From Globisporangium splendens (lineage: Eukaryota; Oomycota; Peronosporomycetes; Pythiales; Pythiaceae), in contig VFIW01000101.1 of the NCBI GenBank assembly GCA_006386115.1, positions 1-64,000 on the forward strand: a DNA stretch of 64,000 bases, written 5' to 3'. This document shows positions 63,098 through 64,000 of the stretch, piece after piece. Position 1 is the first letter of the stretch. The number at the start of each line of letters is the position of its first letter. The notes beneath the pieces were generated by a model, which was not told the DNA's origin, ran no database searches, and saw only the letters and a list, made by a program, of their open reading frames with translations. A program made the position numbers and the translations under genes.

Positions 63098-64000
63098 CTA
63101 CAAGGACACCACCATCTCTCTGTGCATATTGTGCAGTTTATATAGCACTTCTGACGCGGCCGGGCGATCCTGCGGTGCCACTGCAACACACGCGTGTGCC
63201 AGTGCTACAATCTCGGGCAGTGCTTCTGACGAAAACTCGACACGCAGCCGCCCGAGCGATACGAGCTGCAGCACGGCCGTGTCCGGCAGGCGACGGCCCG
63301 ACTCGGACTCCTTCGCTTGCGTGTACGGAAGCACGTGCGAGTCCAACTCAGAAAGCACAATGCCGAACGAAAAGATGTCGGCTTTGCCATCATAGTACTC
63401 GCCCATCATCACCTCGGGTGTCATCCAAAGCGACGTGCCGACACCCGCGGTCATCGTGCTGTCGATGCGCTCACGAGACACGCCAAAGTCCGTTAGTTTT
63501 GCATTCAGCTGGTTGTCCAACAGGATATTCTTCGACTTGAGGTCGCGATGCAACACGACCGGCTGCAGTGAGTGCAAGTATGTCAGCGCGTGCGCGATAT
63601 GCAATGCGATCTTGACTTTGTCGTGGTCAAATCCGTGTGGGCGGTGCTCGACATCCTCAAAACGGGTCAAGAGTCCACGAAGGTCGCCGCCTTCCATGTA
63701 CTCCGACACCACGCAAAGATCGTTCAGCGAGTCCCACGCGACGCCGATGAACTGGACGATCCGCTCGTGCTCCAGCGATGCCATGAGCTTGACCTCAGCG
63801 AGGAACGCGTTGATTTGCTTGAGGTTCTTGCGCGTCTCCGGCAGCAGTGTCTTGATCGCGACTTGTTGGTCATTGTACACGCCGCGGTGCACTTCCCCGT
63901 ACCCGCCACGGGACAACAGCGCATGAGAGCGCACTTTTTCTTTCGGGATTCGCGCTGCGATGATCTCGCCATCTTCCCAGAGTCCACCTTGAGGTGGGAA
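63098..64000 (-). CDS. Receptor-like TKL kinase P, C-terminal part (runs off the window)
   Basis: The open frame enters from the right edge (LWEDGEIIAARIPKEKV near 63930-63985) and ends at 63098, about 300 codons. Kinase motifs: SRGGYGEVHRG, VAIKT, HRDLKSKN, DFGVS, WMTPEV (APE changed to TPE), DIFSFG. The leader motif places it with A, G and the array genes; the sequence is clearly different from the homogenised kinases. An ATG at 63932-63934 lies inside the domain and is not the true start. Whether the ectodomain is of the elicitin or the other type lies beyond the window. Confidence 0.85.
   Translation of the reverse strand, partial: FPPQGGLWEDGEIIAARIPKEKVRSHALLSRGGYGEVHRGVYNDQQVAIKTLLPETRKNLKQINAFLAEVKLMASLEHERIVQFIGVAWDSLNDLCVVSEYMEGGDLRGLLTRFEDVEHRPHGFDHDKVKIALHIAHALTYLHSLQPVVLHRDLKSKNILLDNQLNAKLTDFGVSRERIDSTMTAGVGTSLWMTPEVMMGEYYDGKADIFSFGIVLSELDSHVLPYTQAKESESGRRLPDTAVLQLVSLGRLRVEFSSEALPEIVALAHACVAVAPQDRPAASEVLYKLHNMHREMVVSL

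Noticed and set aside
1..64000. Secreted RXLR or Crinkler effectors
   Set aside because: I looked for a signal peptide followed by RXLR/EER or LFLAK motifs in plausible small genes and found none that I could support.

Overview
The window reads as nuclear DNA of an oomycete (Stramenopila, probably Peronosporales or Pythiales). Three things point there: many elicitin-like six-cysteine domains, which are otherwise an oomycete hallmark; a large local family of tyrosine-kinase-like (TKL) receptor kinases with compact genes and 71-138 bp GT-AG introns; and surrounding Ty3/gypsy, Ty1/copia and LINE retrotransposon debris. I see no prokaryotic features, rRNA or CRISPR, and no intact tRNA gene.

Layout. 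1-5.7 kb: the 3' end and LTR of a chromodomain gypsy element, then a decayed LINE with endonuclease, reverse transcriptase, zinc-knuckle and RNase H parts. 6-8.2 kb: a receptor kinase (A, minus strand). 9.2-10.3 kb and 15.6-16.1 kb: LINE RNase H remnants. 11.9-14.6 kb: a cytosolic protein (B) with an N-terminal helical bundle resembling MLKL, a kinase domain, a zinc-ribbon-like knuckle and a degenerate second kinase domain. 14.6-15.5 kb: an armadillo-repeat pseudogene. 17.3-17.5 kb: a 40-bp minisatellite. 18.6-24.2 kb: receptor kinase C, its truncated paralogue D, and receptor pseudokinase E. 27.5-40.0 kb: a copia element split by a full-length gypsy element that carries an antisense coiled-coil ORF. 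40.6-42.9 kb: receptor-kinase pseudogene F. 43.2-64 kb: a cluster of elicitin-like genes, of which five are joined to a transmembrane segment and a TKL kinase (G, I, J, K, L), two end in a short hydrophobic tail (H, N) and one is apparently secreted (M); a further receptor kinase runs off the right edge (P).

How the genes fit together. Two unrelated cysteine-rich ectodomains are mounted on related TKL kinases: a six-cysteine domain that I do not recognise (A, C, D, E, F), and an elicitin-like domain with spacing C-x18-C-x20-C-x2-C-x14-C-x21/22-C (G to N). In six elicitin-like genes the ectodomain exon is joined through a phase-1 intron at the same place either to a transmembrane-kinase exon or to a 65-nt exon coding only a hydrophobic tail. 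Kinase exons of four array members are practically identical DNA over about 0.8 kb although two of their ectodomains have diverged, which suggests ongoing gene conversion. Since elicitins bind sterols and lipids, I infer that this may be a diversified lipid-sensing receptor family; that function is inference only.
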